DNA from: Candidatus Aalborgicola bjergmarkensis
GTDB lineage: Bacteria; Pseudomonadota; Gammaproteobacteria; Burkholderiales; Burkholderiaceae_C
Length of the DNA: 64,000 nt
Direction: 5' to 3'
Assembly: GCA_016708725.1 (NCBI GenBank)
Contig: JADJFE010000033.1
Span: forward strand, 1-64,000
How positions within the stretch are numbered: the stretch's first letter is position 1; each line of letters begins with the position of its first letter. Positions 9,379 through 18,257 of the stretch are shown in pieces. The position numbers and the translations under genes were made by a program. Below the pieces are notes generated by a model, which worked only from the letters and a program-made list of their open reading frames with translations, did no database searches and was not told where the DNA came from.

Positions 9379-9879
9379 ATGCAATTGCCTGCCATTGATC
9401 GAAACCCAAATATGCGGCCAGTCGGCGCAGATTTGGCTTCGGCTGGGGCAAACAGGGTTATCCCGATTGCTCCGGTCAATCCGTCTGAGCGTGAACCGTC
9501 GTCAGTACAGCCAACTCCCGGCGTTATCGACATGGTTAACCCGGCGCTTAAGACCCCGGAAGGGGAGTCGGCGTACGCCAGTGCTTCGGGTACAGCCAAA
9601 TCTGACTCCAGGGAGGACCAAAAAACTCCCAAGGATTGGACTATTCATCGCCCACAGACTGAAAAAGCGGAGGATCCGCCCCCGAAACCGATGTACCAGG
9701 TGTTGTTGGATCACGTCAAGAGCATGTGGAATGCCAGTGCCAGTGCGGTTCAGCTGGATCAGGTGAACAATCAGCTTAATCCGCCTTTGCCAGTCTCTCC
9801 TTCTGACTTGCCTGGGGTCCTGGCCAAGGAAGCCTTGGTCTACACGCCCCACACGGTCAAAAAGACCGAGAATATTTAA
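9379..9879 (+). CDS. Hypothetical protein, Pro/Ser-rich
   Basis: The 166-residue product is rich in Pro, Ser, Ala and charged residues and looks largely disordered over its first 100 residues. The C-terminal third (MYQVLLDHVKSMWNASASAV, then QLDQVNNQLNPPLP) is more ordered. No signal peptide, membrane segment or known domain is seen. It is preceded by a 170-base AT-richer gap and followed by rpsO, but has no visible functional link to it. The gene is plausible from its clean start and position; the function is unknown. Confidence 0.5.
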   Translation: MQLPAIDRNPNMRPVGADLASAGANRVIPIAPVNPSEREPSSVQPTPGVIDMVNPALKTPEGESAYASASGTAKSDSREDQKTPKDWTIHRPQTEKAEDPPPKPMYQVLLDHVKSMWNASASAVQLDQVNNQLNPPLPVSPSDLPGVLAKEALVYTPHTVKKTENI

Positions 9880-9905
9880 TCGTCGGGCGATTCCTGATGC
9901 CGGGC

Positions 9906-9911
9906 TATAAT
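9906..9911 (+). promoter_or_regulatory. Probable -10 element of the rpsO promoter
   Basis: A perfect TATAAT lies 114 bases upstream of the rpsO start in the gap after the hypothetical gene. No good -35 is seen at 16-18 bases. The long leader leaves room for S15 autoregulation, as known in other bacteria, but no specific structure was identified. Confidence 0.4.
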
Positions 9912-10025
9912 CCGCCCGCTTTGCATGCCGCACAGCGCACGTCAAAACTCATTCCAGTCTTGGCGCAAGTTCAAAACCGGGCCGCAGTGCGGTGCACGCG
10001 CCCCATAATCACAGGAAATTACACA

Positions 10026-10292
10026 ATGATTGCATCCAGCATCAAGGCCGCTGTTGTGAAAGACAATGCGCGTAGTCCCAACGATACCGGTAGTCCCGAA
10101 GTTCAGATCGCCCTTTTGACGGCCCGCATCAACGAACTCATGCCGCACTTCAAGACCCATGCCAAGGACCACCATGGTCGCCGTGGTCTGGTGCGCATGG
10201 TCAATGCACGCAAGAGTCTGCTGACCTATTTGAATCGGGTTGATCATGATCGTTATGTAGCGCTGATTGCCAAATTGGGTCTGCGCAAGTAA
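10026..10292 (+). CDS. rpsO: 30S ribosomal protein S15
   Basis: S15 binds 16S rRNA (helices 20-22) early in small-subunit assembly. The 88-residue protein shows the family's DTGSPEVQIALLTARINEL and FKTHAKDHHGRRGLVRMVNA, and ends DRYVALIAKLGLRK. The ATG at 10026 gives exactly the family length; the open frame extends upstream to 9897 without homology. A strong terminator follows directly, then pnp, the usual rpsO-pnp arrangement. Confidence 0.97.
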   Translation: MIASSIKAAVVKDNARSPNDTGSPEVQIALLTARINELMPHFKTHAKDHHGRRGLVRMVNARKSLLTYLNRVDHDRYVALIAKLGLRK

Positions 10293-10310
10293 GTTTGCCA
10301 TCGAATCACC

Positions 10311-10347
10311 AGCGCCTGAGTTAGTTCACTAGCTCAGGCGTTTTTTT
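10311..10347 (+). terminator. Rho-independent terminator after rpsO
   Basis: The 8-bp arms CGCCTGAG (10313-10320) and CTCAGGCG (10333-10340) are perfectly complementary around a 12-base loop and are followed by seven Ts. It separates rpsO from pnp and may allow partial readthrough. Confidence 0.9.
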
Positions 10348-10432
10348 ACGTAAGAATATCCAACAACGGCAACTTGGGCGAGGTGGCCGTCACCTTCTTC
10401 GCGGATTTGCCGCAGTATCAGGAGTTTTAGCA

Positions 10433-12544
10433 GTGAGTATGTTTAATAAAGTTAGCAAAACCTTCCAGTGGGGGCAACACACAGTCACCATGGAAACGGG
10501 CGAAATTGCCCGTCAGGCGACGGGTGCCGTGTTGCTGGATATGGATGGAACCGTCGTGTTGGCAACCGTGGTTGGCAAGACGGATGGCAAGGAAGGGCAG
10601 GATTTTTTCCCGTTGACCGTGGATTACCTGGAAAAAGGGTACGCCGCTGGTCGCATTCCGGGTAGCTTTTTCAAGCGTGAGGGCCGTCCGAGCGAACTGG
10701 AGACCCTGACCAGCCGCCTCATCGACCGACCGATCAGGCCCTTGTTTCCCGATGGATTTTTCAACGAAGTCCATGTGGTGGTGCACACCGTATCGCTGAA
10801 TCCGGAGGTGGATGCCGATATTGCTTCCATGATTGCCGTGAGTGCCGCACTGTCCATCAGCGGCATCCCGTTCAACGGCCCGGTTGGCGCGGCCCGTGTG
10901 GGATATGTGAATGGTGAGTACGTGCTCAATCCCGGACAGACGGCGCGCAAGAATTCCGCCATGGACCTGGTGGTGGCCGGTACCGAGTCCGCTGTGTTGA
11001 TGGTTGAGTCGGAAGCGCAGCAATTGTCCGAAGAAGTCATGCTGGGGGCGGTGGTCTTTGGTCATGAGCAGGGCAACATCGCCATCAATGCCATTCACGA
11101 GCTGGTGCGCGATGCCGGCAAGCCCGTTTGGGACTGGAAGCCTCAGCCCAAAGATGAAGCGCTGATCGCCAAAATCGACGCCTTGGCGAAGGAGAAATTG
11201 ACCGCAGCCTACCAGATTCGCAACAAGCAAGCACGCACGCAAGCCTGTCGCGCTGTCTATGCAGAGGTTATGGCTGCGCTGAAAACCGAGGGTGTGGTGT
11301 TTGATAGCGTGGCAATTGAGGGTTTGTTGTTCGGGATCGAGGCCGGGATTGTGCGCGGTCAGATTCTGGCGGGAGAGCCGCGCATCGACGGGCGCGACAC
11401 GCGCACCGTGCGCCCGATTGAAATTCGCAACAGCGTGTTGCCCCGCACCCATGGATCAACCCTGTTTACACGGGGCGAGACCCAGGCCTTGGTCGTGACC
11501 ACGCTGGGAACCGAGCGTGATGCCCAGCGTGTGGATTCCTTGAGTGGGGATTTTGATGACCGGTTCATGTTGCACTACAACATGCCGCCGTTTGCCACCG
11601 GCGAAACCGGTCGTGTGGGCACGCCAAAACGCCGCGAGATTGGCCATGGCCGTTTAGCCAAGCGCGCTTTGACCGCCTGTTTGCCGGATAAGGTCGATTT
11701 TCCCTACACTATGCGTGTGGTGTCGGAAATCACCGAATCCAATGGATCTTCTTCCATGGCTTCGGTGTGCGGGGGGTGTCTTTCGTTGATGGATGCGGGC
11801 GTTCCCATGAAAGCGCACGTGGCGGGAATTGCCATGGGGTTGATCAAGGAAGAAAACCGCTTTGCCGTGCTGACCGACATCCTGGGGGATGAGGACCACT
11901 TGGGCGATATGGATTTCAAGGTTGCCGGAACCACCCATGGTATTACCGCCTTGCAGATGGATATCAAGATTCAGGGTATCACCAAGGAAATCATGCAAGT
12001 GGCGCTGGCTCAGGCCAAAGAGGCGCGCATGCATATCCTGGGTAAGATGCAAGAGGCCATGGCCCAGGCCAAGACCGAGGTCTCCAACTTCGCGCCGCGC
12101 CTGTTCACCATGAAGATCAATCCCGAGAAAATCCGGGACATCATTGGTAAGGGCGGCGCGGTGATCCGCGCTTTGACCGAAGAAACCGGCACGCAAATCA
12201 ATATCGAGGAAGACGGCACGATTACCATCGCCTCTGCCGATCCCGCCAAGGCCGAGGAAGCCAAGCGCCGCATCGAGCAAATCACGGCGGAGGTCGAAAT
12301 TGGCAAGGTGTACGAGGGTCCGGTGGTGAAAATTCTGGATTTTGGCGCGCTCATCAATCTTTTGCCGGGTAAAGACGGTTTGTTGCATATCAGCCAGATT
12401 GCCCACGAGCGGGTGGAAAAAGTGGCCGACTACTTGTCAGAGGGGCAAATTGTCAAGGTCAAGGTAATGGAAACGGATGAAAAGGGCCGGATCAAGTTGT
12501 CGATGAAGGCCTTGCTGGATCGTCCTGCTCCCATGGGCGAGTAA
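10433..12544 (+). CDS. pnp: Polyribonucleotide nucleotidyltransferase (PNPase)
   Basis: PNPase is a trimeric phosphorolytic 3'-5' exoribonuclease and degradosome component. The 703-residue protein has two RNase PH-like domains (PGSFFKREGRPSELETL near the start; VVTTLGTERDAQRVDSLSGD and FPYTMRVVSEITESNGSSS in the second). A KH domain (KIRDIIGKGGAVIRALTEE) and an S1 domain (GKVYEGPVVKILDFGALINL) follow. The GTG at 10433 is preferred because AGGAG lies 8 bases upstream; an ATG two codons later (10439) is the alternative. A dispersed-repeat copy lies just after the stop. Confidence 0.97.
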   Translation: MSMFNKVSKTFQWGQHTVTMETGEIARQATGAVLLDMDGTVVLATVVGKTDGKEGQDFFPLTVDYLEKGYAAGRIPGSFFKREGRPSELETLTSRLIDRPIRPLFPDGFFNEVHVVVHTVSLNPEVDADIASMIAVSAALSISGIPFNGPVGAARVGYVNGEYVLNPGQTARKNSAMDLVVAGTESAVLMVESEAQQLSEEVMLGAVVFGHEQGNIAINAIHELVRDAGKPVWDWKPQPKDEALIAKIDALAKEKLTAAYQIRNKQARTQACRAVYAEVMAALKTEGVVFDSVAIEGLLFGIEAGIVRGQILAGEPRIDGRDTRTVRPIEIRNSVLPRTHGSTLFTRGETQALVVTTLGTERDAQRVDSLSGDFDDRFMLHYNMPPFATGETGRVGTPKRREIGHGRLAKRALTACLPDKVDFPYTMRVVSEITESNGSSSMASVCGGCLSLMDAGVPMKAHVAGIAMGLIKEENRFAVLTDILGDEDHLGDMDFKVAGTTHGITALQMDIKIQGITKEIMQVALAQAKEARMHILGKMQEAMAQAKTEVSNFAPRLFTMKINPEKIRDIIGKGGAVIRALTEETGTQINIEEDGTITIASADPAKAEEAKRRIEQITAEVEIGKVYEGPVVKILDFGALINLLPGKDGLLHISQIAHERVEKVADYLSEGQIVKVKVMETDEKGRIKLSMKALLDRPAPMGE

Positions 12545-12550
12545 TCCTGG

Positions 12551-12594
12551 TTGCTATCATATGAATAGCTGTACCCGCACTATCCATGAGCGCT
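12551..12594 (+). repeat. Dispersed short repeat between pnp and the oxidoreductase gene
   Basis: Reads TTGCTATCATATGAATAGCT then GTACCCGCAC and TATCCATGAGCGC. This is one of the clearest full-length copies and shares its 3' half almost exactly with the copy at 63722-63766. Confidence 0.75.
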
Positions 12595-12619
12595 AACGGC
12601 AATAAAGGCAAAGAACACC

Positions 12620-13633
12620 ATGAAAGCCATTGAAATTGCATCCTTTGGCCCACCCGATGTTCTGCGTCTGACGGATCGTGCGGATCCGGTTGTCGGCGCG
12701 GGGGATGTGCTGATTCGGGTTGCTGCCAGCGGCATCAATCGCCCGGATGTGCTGCAGCGCGCCGGCAAGTACCCGCCACCTGCCGGAGCTTCGGATATTC
12801 CGGGCCTGGAGGTCGCTGGCGTCATTGTTGGCGGTGATGCCCAGGCCATGCAGGTGGCCGGGTTTCAGACCGGGGATCGTGTGTGTGCTCTGGTGACGGG
12901 CGGTGGGTATGCCGAGTTGTGCGTGGCGCCGGTGGGGCAGTGCCTGCCTGTGCCGCAGGGCTTGAGCGATGTGCAGGCGGCTTCGCTGCCGGAAACATTT
13001 TTCACGGTCTGGAGCAATGTTGTTGACCGTGCTGCCTTGCGTAGCGGCGAGACGCTTTTGGTGCATGGAGGGACCAGCGGAATCGGGGTCGCGGCCATCC
13101 AGCTCGCCAAGGCCTTGGGTGCCAGTGTGATTGCGACGGCAGGTAGTGCCGATAAGTGCGCGGCCTGTGTGGCCTTGGGGGCAGACCACGCCATTAACTA
13201 CAAGACCCAGGATTTTCAAACCGAGGTGTTGCGTTTGACGCAGAATCGTGGTGTGGATGTGGTGCTGGATATGGTGGCGGGTGCGTACATCGCAAAAGAA
13301 GTGCAGTGTCTGGCCGAAGACGGGCGTATCGTTATCATTGCGGTGCAAGGCGGTGTGCACAGCGAATTCAATGCGGGTCTGGTGTTGCGCAAACGCTTGA
13401 CGATAACCGGCTCGACCTTGCGTGCGCGTGCGGTGGCGTTCAAGCAGGCTATCGCCCAGGCGTGTTTGCAGCATGTCTGGCCCTTGCTGGAGAGTGGTCG
13501 TATCAAGCCGGTCGTGTACCGTGTTTTTGCGGCCGTGGATGGTAACCACCCCAGTGGCAGTGGTGCTGCCGAGGCCCATGCGTTGATGGAGTCCAATCAA
13601 CATGTGGGAAAAATTATTTTGACATGGAGATGA
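12620..13633 (+). CDS. NAD(P)H-dependent quinone oxidoreductase, zinc-independent MDR family
   Basis: The 337-residue protein belongs to the quinone oxidoreductase/PIG3 branch of medium-chain dehydrogenases. Evidence: AASGINRPDVLQRAGKYPPP, PGLEVAGVIV, then the nucleotide-binding ETLLVHGGTSGIGVAAIQLA and VIATAGSADKCAAC. Zinc-ligand cysteines of alcohol dehydrogenases are absent. Such enzymes reduce quinones using NADPH; the physiological substrate is not evident. It overlaps tpiA's possible upstream starts and probably shares its transcript. Confidence 0.85.
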   Translation: MKAIEIASFGPPDVLRLTDRADPVVGAGDVLIRVAASGINRPDVLQRAGKYPPPAGASDIPGLEVAGVIVGGDAQAMQVAGFQTGDRVCALVTGGGYAELCVAPVGQCLPVPQGLSDVQAASLPETFFTVWSNVVDRAALRSGETLLVHGGTSGIGVAAIQLAKALGASVIATAGSADKCAACVALGADHAINYKTQDFQTEVLRLTQNRGVDVVLDMVAGAYIAKEVQCLAEDGRIVIIAVQGGVHSEFNAGLVLRKRLTITGSTLRARAVAFKQAIAQACLQHVWPLLESGRIKPVVYRVFAAVDGNHPSGSGAAEAHALMESNQHVGKIILTWR

Positions 13634-13635
13634 TG

Positions 13636-14379
13636 ATGAGAAAAAAGCTGATTGCAGGTAACTGGAAGATGAATGGATCGCTGGCTGCCAACGAAGCACT
13701 GGTGGCGGCGTTGCGAGCCGGTATGGGCAATGCGCAATGCCTGGTGGCGGTGTGTGTGCCTGCGCCTTATCTGGCGCAGGTGCAGCAGTTGGTGGCCGGC
13801 AGTGCGATTGATCTGGGAGCGCAGGATGTGTCACAACACGAATCCGGCGCATTCACGGGTGAGTTTTCGGCTGGCATGTTGCGCGATTTCGGTGTGCGTT
13901 ATTGTCTTGTAGGACACTCCGAGCGGCGTCAGTACCACAGTGAGACCGATGTCGTTGTGGCCACCAAGGCCCAGCGTGCCCTGGCTGCAGGCATTACACC
14001 GATTGTGTGTGTGGGCGAGACCTTGGCCGAACGCGAAGCGGGTCGTACCGAAGAAGTTGTCAAACGCCAAATGGCCGCTGTCATTCATGCCAATGGACAT
14101 TGCATCAGCGAAATTGTGGTCGCGTATGAACCCGTCTGGGCTATCGGCACCGGGAAGACTGCGACTCCGGAGCAGGCGCAGCAGGTGCATGCCGTCCTGC
14201 GCAGCCAATTGCATGCGGCAACCGAGCAAGCCGAGCGCATGCTCATTTTGTACGGTGGCAGCATGAACGCCGCGAATGCCAGCCAGTTGCTGGGGCAAGC
14301 GGATATTGATGGCGGGTTGATTGGTGGGGCGTCTCTCAAGGCGCCGGATTTCCTGACCATCATCGCCGCCGCCGGTTGA
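13636..14379 (+). CDS. tpiA: Triosephosphate isomerase
   Basis: TpiA interconverts dihydroxyacetone phosphate and glyceraldehyde 3-phosphate. The TIM-barrel signatures are present: LIAGNWKMNG (catalytic Lys), VGHSERRQYHSETD (catalytic His), AYEPVWAIGTGKTATPEQ (catalytic Glu, flexible loop) and YGGSMNAANA. Four ATGs lie in a row (13624, 13630, 13633, 13636). The last is chosen because GGAG at 13626-13629 is 6 bases upstream; it gives 247 residues. The qor-like stop overlaps this cluster of starts, so translation is likely coupled. Confidence 0.95.
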   Translation: MRKKLIAGNWKMNGSLAANEALVAALRAGMGNAQCLVAVCVPAPYLAQVQQLVAGSAIDLGAQDVSQHESGAFTGEFSAGMLRDFGVRYCLVGHSERRQYHSETDVVVATKAQRALAAGITPIVCVGETLAEREAGRTEEVVKRQMAAVIHANGHCISEIVVAYEPVWAIGTGKTATPEQAQQVHAVLRSQLHAATEQAERMLILYGGSMNAANASQLLGQADIDGGLIGGASLKAPDFLTIIAAAG

Positions 14380-14409
14380 ATTTGGCGAGGAATTGAAGAG
14401 GAATCGAGA

Positions 14410-14751
14410 ATGAATGTTGTGCTGACAATTCTTTTGACGCTGCAAATGCTTTCTGCCCTGGCCATGATTGGCCTGATATTGGTGCAGCATGGCAAGGGTG
14501 CCGACATGGGAGCTGCGTTTGGCAGTGGTGGCTCCGGTAGTTTGTTTGGTGCCAGTGGCAGCGCAAATTTTCTGTCGCGTACCACAGCGGTGCTGGCAAC
14601 GGTATTTTTTGTTTGTACCCTGGCGTTGGCGTATTTTGGCAATTTGCGCCCAGCAAGCTCAGGCAGCGTGCTGGAAGGCGCCATTGTTGCCCCTCCCGCA
14701 CCAACGGTAACGGTGTCGGCTCCTGCCGCTGCCCAGATTCCAGCGAAATAA
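14410..14751 (+). CDS. secG: Protein translocase subunit SecG
   Basis: SecG is the small helper of the SecYEG channel in the inner membrane. The 113-residue product has two membrane segments (residues about 3-23 and 53-73) flanking the conserved VQHGKGADMGAAFGSG and SGSLFGASGSANFLSRTT. A low-complexity Ala/Pro/Val tail follows. Its place between tpiA and a tRNA-Leu gene is the common proteobacterial order. Confidence 0.95.
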   Translation: MNVVLTILLTLQMLSALAMIGLILVQHGKGADMGAAFGSGGSGSLFGASGSANFLSRTTAVLATVFFVCTLALAYFGNLRPASSGSVLEGAIVAPPAPTVTVSAPAAAQIPAK

Positions 14752-14893
14752 ACAATGAATCAGGCAATGGTTTTTATTGCCTTATTGCCTGTTGCCTCGG
14801 GGAAGTAGGGTAAATTCAGGGTAAACTCCAGGGCTGTCTGAAAAGCGAAAAACCTTCGGGTTCCTCATGCAAAACAGGCACATACAAGATGCC

Positions 14894-14978
14894 GCCGTCG
14901 TGGTGAAATTGGTAGACACGCTATCTTGAGGGGGTAGTGGCGAGAGCTGTGCGAGTTCGAGTCTCGCCGACGGCACCA
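14894..14978 (+). tRNA. tRNA-Leu, anticodon GAG
   Basis: The acceptor strands GCCGTCG (14894-14900) and CGACGGC (14968-14974) pair perfectly, followed by discriminator A and an encoded CCA. The D-loop region (GTGAAATTGGTAGACACG), an anticodon stem CTATC/GGTAG with loop TTGAGGG (anticodon GAG), a long variable arm and the T-arm GTTCGAGTC are present. The 85-base length and long variable arm fit a class II leucine tRNA. Confidence 0.95.
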
Positions 14979-15045
14979 GGAATGTTCTGTGAATTCTGAT
15001 TTGGGTCGGGATTCAAAAAAATAATACAGCGAGTGAAATCCTGAT

Positions 15046-15405
15046 ATGAGCCTTGATCAGTACCTTCCGGTTCTCTTGTTCATATTGCTTGGTATCGTGA
15101 CCGGGGTTGCCCCCCAGATCATCGGGTATATCCTGGGGCCGAATCGGCCGGATGCTGCAAAAAATTCCCCTTACGAGTGTGGCTTTGAAGCGTTTGGTGA
15201 TGCGCGCATGAAATTCGATGTGCGTTTTTACCTGATTGCCATCCTGTTTATCTTGTTTGACCTTGAAACTGCGCTTTTATTTCCCTGGGCTGTGGCGCTC
15301 AAGGATCTGGATTTTGGTGGTTTTCTGCTTGGTCTGGAAATTGTGCTCGTTTTGACGGTTGGTTTTGTATATATGTGGATCAAGGGTGCCCTGGATTGGG
15401 AGTAA
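15046..15405 (+). CDS. nuoA: NADH-quinone oxidoreductase subunit A
   Basis: First gene of the complex I operon. The 119-residue membrane subunit has three predicted transmembrane helices and the conserved SPYECGFEAFGDARMKFDVR loop region near the quinone site, then FILFDLETALLFPWAVAL. It starts 67 bases after the tRNA-Leu gene; any operon promoter must lie in that short gap or upstream of the tRNA. Confidence 0.96.
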   Translation: MSLDQYLPVLLFILLGIVTGVAPQIIGYILGPNRPDAAKNSPYECGFEAFGDARMKFDVRFYLIAILFILFDLETALLFPWAVALKDLDFGGFLLGLEIVLVLTVGFVYMWIKGALDWE

Positions 15406-15409
15406 TTCG

Positions 15410-15889
15410 ATGATTGAGGGTGTTCTTAAAGAGAATTTTTTCACCACAAGTTATGACTCGGTGGTGAATTGGGCTAAAACCGGCTCCATCTGGCCCATGA
15501 CTTTTGGCTTGGCCTGTTGTGCGGTGGAAATGATGCATGCAGCAGCGGCACGTTACGATATCAGCCGCTTTGGTGCCGAGGTGTTTCGCCCGAGTCCGCG
15601 CCAGTCGGATTTGATTATCGTGGCGGGGACATTGACCAACAAGATGGCGCCGGCCTTTCGTAAGGTATATGACCAGATGGCTGAGCCGCGTTGGGTTATC
15701 AGCATGGGGTCTTGTGCTAACGGTGGTGGTTATTATCACTACAGTTATTCTGTTGTACGTGGTTGTGATCGTATTGTGCCTGTGGATGTGTATGTTCCAG
15801 GTTGTCCCCCGACTGCGGAAGCTTTGATATATGGAATTTTGCAGTTGCAGCAAAAAATCCGCCGCACACAAACCATTGCCCGGGTTTAA
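15410..15889 (+). CDS. nuoB: NADH-quinone oxidoreductase subunit B
   Basis: NuoB carries cluster N2, the last iron-sulfur centre before quinone. The ligands are visible: tandem Cys in FGLACCAVEMM, one in SMGSCANGGGYYHYSYSV and one in DVYVPGCPPTAEALIYG. The ATG at 15410 gives 159 residues, the normal size; the upstream part of the frame overlaps nuoA and is rejected. Confidence 0.97.
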   Translation: MIEGVLKENFFTTSYDSVVNWAKTGSIWPMTFGLACCAVEMMHAAAARYDISRFGAEVFRPSPRQSDLIIVAGTLTNKMAPAFRKVYDQMAEPRWVISMGSCANGGGYYHYSYSVVRGCDRIVPVDVYVPGCPPTAEALIYGILQLQQKIRRTQTIARV

Positions 15890-15899
15890 GGATTGAAGT

Positions 15900-16508
15900 A
15901 TGACGGTATTTGCTACTCGACCTGAAACGACCCGTGATGCTGTGATAGCAGCGTTGGGTGATAAGCTAAAAAGTATCGCTGTTGCGTTCGGTGAGGTAAC
16001 GGCGTTGGTTTCTGCAGAGAATTACCGTGCGGTTGTCTTGATGTTGCGGGATGCGTCTGGTTGTCAGTTCGAGCAGTTGATCGACTTATGTGGTGTTGAT
16101 TATTCTGAATATCCAGATGGTAGTCCGGATGGTCTGCGTTATTGTGTGGTTTTGCATTTGTTGTCGGTTAGTTTGAATCAGCGTTTGCGTCTGAAAGTGT
16201 TTGCACCTGAGGATGCGTCTCCTAGATTGTCGACGGTGATGGATATCTGGAGTTCGGCCAATTGGTTCGAGCGTGAGGCATTTGATTTGTTTGGTATTGT
16301 GTTTGATGGCCATGACGACCTGCGTCGGATTTTGACGGATTATGGTTTCATTGGACATCCATTCCGCAAGGATTTTCCATGCACGGGGCATGTGGAAATG
16401 CGTTATGACGCTGCGCTCAATCGGGTTATTTATCAGCCGATCACGATTGAGGAGCGTCAAAATACTCCCCGTGTTATTCGTGAAAGCAACTATGGGGGCC
16501 TGCAGTAG
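15900..16508 (+). CDS. nuoC: NADH-quinone oxidoreductase subunit C
   Basis: Peripheral-arm subunit of complex I (30-kDa homologue), 202 residues. Recognisable parts are QLIDLCGVDYSEYP, the signature ANWFEREAFDLFGIVFDGH, and LRRILTDYGFIGHPFRKDFP. It is separate from nuoD, unlike the fused nuoCD of enteric bacteria. It follows nuoB by 10 bases. Confidence 0.95.
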   Translation: MTVFATRPETTRDAVIAALGDKLKSIAVAFGEVTALVSAENYRAVVLMLRDASGCQFEQLIDLCGVDYSEYPDGSPDGLRYCVVLHLLSVSLNQRLRLKVFAPEDASPRLSTVMDIWSSANWFEREAFDLFGIVFDGHDDLRRILTDYGFIGHPFRKDFPCTGHVEMRYDAALNRVIYQPITIEERQNTPRVIRESNYGGLQ

Positions 16509-16518
16509 GCAATGATGC

Positions 16519-17772
16519 ATGGCTGAAATAAAGAATTACACCCTTAACTTTGGGCCGCAGCATCCTGCAGCGCATGGTGTGTTGCGTTTAGTGCTGGAAC
16601 TTGATGGTGAAGTAATTCAACGTGCAGATCCGCATATTGGTTTATTGCATCGCGCAACCGAAAAGCTGGCTGAGAGCAAGACTTATTTGCAGACATTGCC
16701 TTACATGGATCGGCTCGATTACATGTCCATGATGTGTAATGAAAACGCTTACTGTTTGGCACTGGAAAAGATGCTGGGGTTGGATGTTCCGGTGCGCGCT
16801 CAATACATCCGGGTCATGTTTTCCGAAATTACGCGTTTGCTCAACCATTTGCTGTGGGTGGGGGCGCATGCTATTGACTGTGGCGCCATGACTGTGATGT
16901 TGTATGCATTTCGCGAGCGAGAGGATTTGCTCGATGCGTACGAAGCGGTCAGTGGGGCACGCATGCATGCGGCGTATTTCCGCCCCGGCGGTGTGTACCG
17001 CGATTTGCCGGATACGATGCCACGTCACCAGCCTAACAAGATTCGCAGCCCCAAGTCAACCGAACAGCTTAATCGTAACCGCAGCGGTAGCCTGCTGGAT
17101 TTTATTGATGACTTTACGCAGCGATTCCCGACATATCTGAGCGAATACCATACCTTGCTGACGGATAACCGTATCTGGAAGCAGCGTACGGTTGGTATCG
17201 GCGTGGTGTCGCCGGAGCGGGCCTTGAATCTGGGTTTTACCGGCCCGATGTTGCGTGGTTCGGGGATTGCCTGGGATCTGCGCAAGAAGCAGCCTTACGA
17301 AGTTTACGACCGGTTGGATTTTGATATTCCTGTTGGGAAAACGGGTGATACCTATGACCGGTATCTGGTGCGCATGGAAGAAATGAAACAGTCCAACCGC
17401 ATCATCAAGCAGTGTGTGGATTGGTTGCGGGTTAATCCCGGCCCGGTGATTACCGCCAATCGCAAGGTGGCGCCCCCTGATCGGGAATCCATGAAATCCA
17501 ACATGGAAGATCTGATTCACCATTTTAAGTTGTTTACCGAGGGTTTTTGTGTGCCGGCCGGTGAGGCATATGCTGCCATTGAGCATCCCAAGGGTGAGTT
17601 CGGGATTTACATCGTCAGTGACGGAGCTAATAAGCCGTATCGCATGAAAATCCGCCCGCCAGCGTTCGTGCATTTGGCGGCTTTGGATGAAATGGGTAAA
17701 GGGCACATGATTGCCGATGCCGTGTCCATCATCGGAACCATGGATATTGTGTTTGGAGAAGTGGATCGATGA
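16519..17772 (+). CDS. nuoD: NADH-quinone oxidoreductase subunit D
   Basis: The 417-residue 49-kDa homologue forms the quinone cavity with NuoB. Diagnostic stretches are TLNFGPQHPAAHGVLRLVLE, HRATEKLAESKTYLQTLPY and LDYMSMMCNENAYCLALEKM. The C-terminus has MKIRPPAFVHLAAL and the family ending IGTMDIVFGEVDR. It is related to hydrogenase large subunits but lacks their metal-binding cysteines. The stop overlaps nuoE's start by 4 bases (ATGA). Confidence 0.97.
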   Translation: MAEIKNYTLNFGPQHPAAHGVLRLVLELDGEVIQRADPHIGLLHRATEKLAESKTYLQTLPYMDRLDYMSMMCNENAYCLALEKMLGLDVPVRAQYIRVMFSEITRLLNHLLWVGAHAIDCGAMTVMLYAFREREDLLDAYEAVSGARMHAAYFRPGGVYRDLPDTMPRHQPNKIRSPKSTEQLNRNRSGSLLDFIDDFTQRFPTYLSEYHTLLTDNRIWKQRTVGIGVVSPERALNLGFTGPMLRGSGIAWDLRKKQPYEVYDRLDFDIPVGKTGDTYDRYLVRMEEMKQSNRIIKQCVDWLRVNPGPVITANRKVAPPDRESMKSNMEDLIHHFKLFTEGFCVPAGEAYAAIEHPKGEFGIYIVSDGANKPYRMKIRPPAFVHLAALDEMGKGHMIADAVSIIGTMDIVFGEVDR

Positions 17773-18257
17773 TTTCCGAAAAGTCCAAAGTACGCTTTGC
17801 CCGAGAAGTGGCTAAATATCCTGCGGATCAAAAGCAGTCGGCGGTCATGGCTTGTCTGTCAATTGCGCAGCAAGAGCTGGGATATGTGAGTGAAGAGCTT
17901 GAGCGTGATATTGCGCACTATCTGGATATGCCGGTGATGGCGGTGCACGAGGTAACAACCTTTTACAACATGTATAACCAACGCCCAGTGGGTAAGTACA
18001 AACTCAATGTTTGCACCAACTTGCCTTGTCAATTGCGTGAGGGTGTCAGCACATTGAAGTACCTGGAGAAGAAGCTGGGTATTTCGATGGGGGAGACCAG
18101 TGCGGATGGTTTGTTCACGCTGCAACAAAGCGAGTGTCTGGGAGCGTGTGCCGATTCTCCGGTGTTATTGGTCAATGACCGCTCCATGTGCAGTTTTATG
18201 AGTCCTGCGAAAATCGATCAGTTGCTCGATGGCTTGCGTGCGGCGGGGGGCGAATGA
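17769..18257 (+). CDS. nuoE: NADH-quinone oxidoreductase subunit E
   Basis: The 162-residue 24-kDa homologue binds cluster N1a in the NADH module. It has a thioredoxin-like [2Fe-2S] fold with ligands in VCTNLPCQLR (C-x4-C) and SECLGACADSP (C-x3-C). The conserved EVTTFYNMYNQRPVGKY region precedes them. It overlaps nuoD before it and nuoF after it, so the NADH module genes are translationally coupled. Confidence 0.96.
   Translation: MISEKSKVRFAREVAKYPADQKQSAVMACLSIAQQELGYVSEELERDIAHYLDMPVMAVHEVTTFYNMYNQRPVGKYKLNVCTNLPCQLREGVSTLKYLEKKLGISMGETSADGLFTLQQSECLGACADSPVLLVNDRSMCSFMSPAKIDQLLDGLRAAGGE

Noticed and set aside
12593..13852. A 419-codon minus-strand frame opposite the oxidoreductase and tpiA genes
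   Set aside because: Antisense shadow; both plus-strand genes have clear family signatures.
14761..14791. Inverted repeat CAGGCAAT/ATTGCCTG after secG
   Set aside because: The loop is long and no T-run follows, so a terminator call is not justified.
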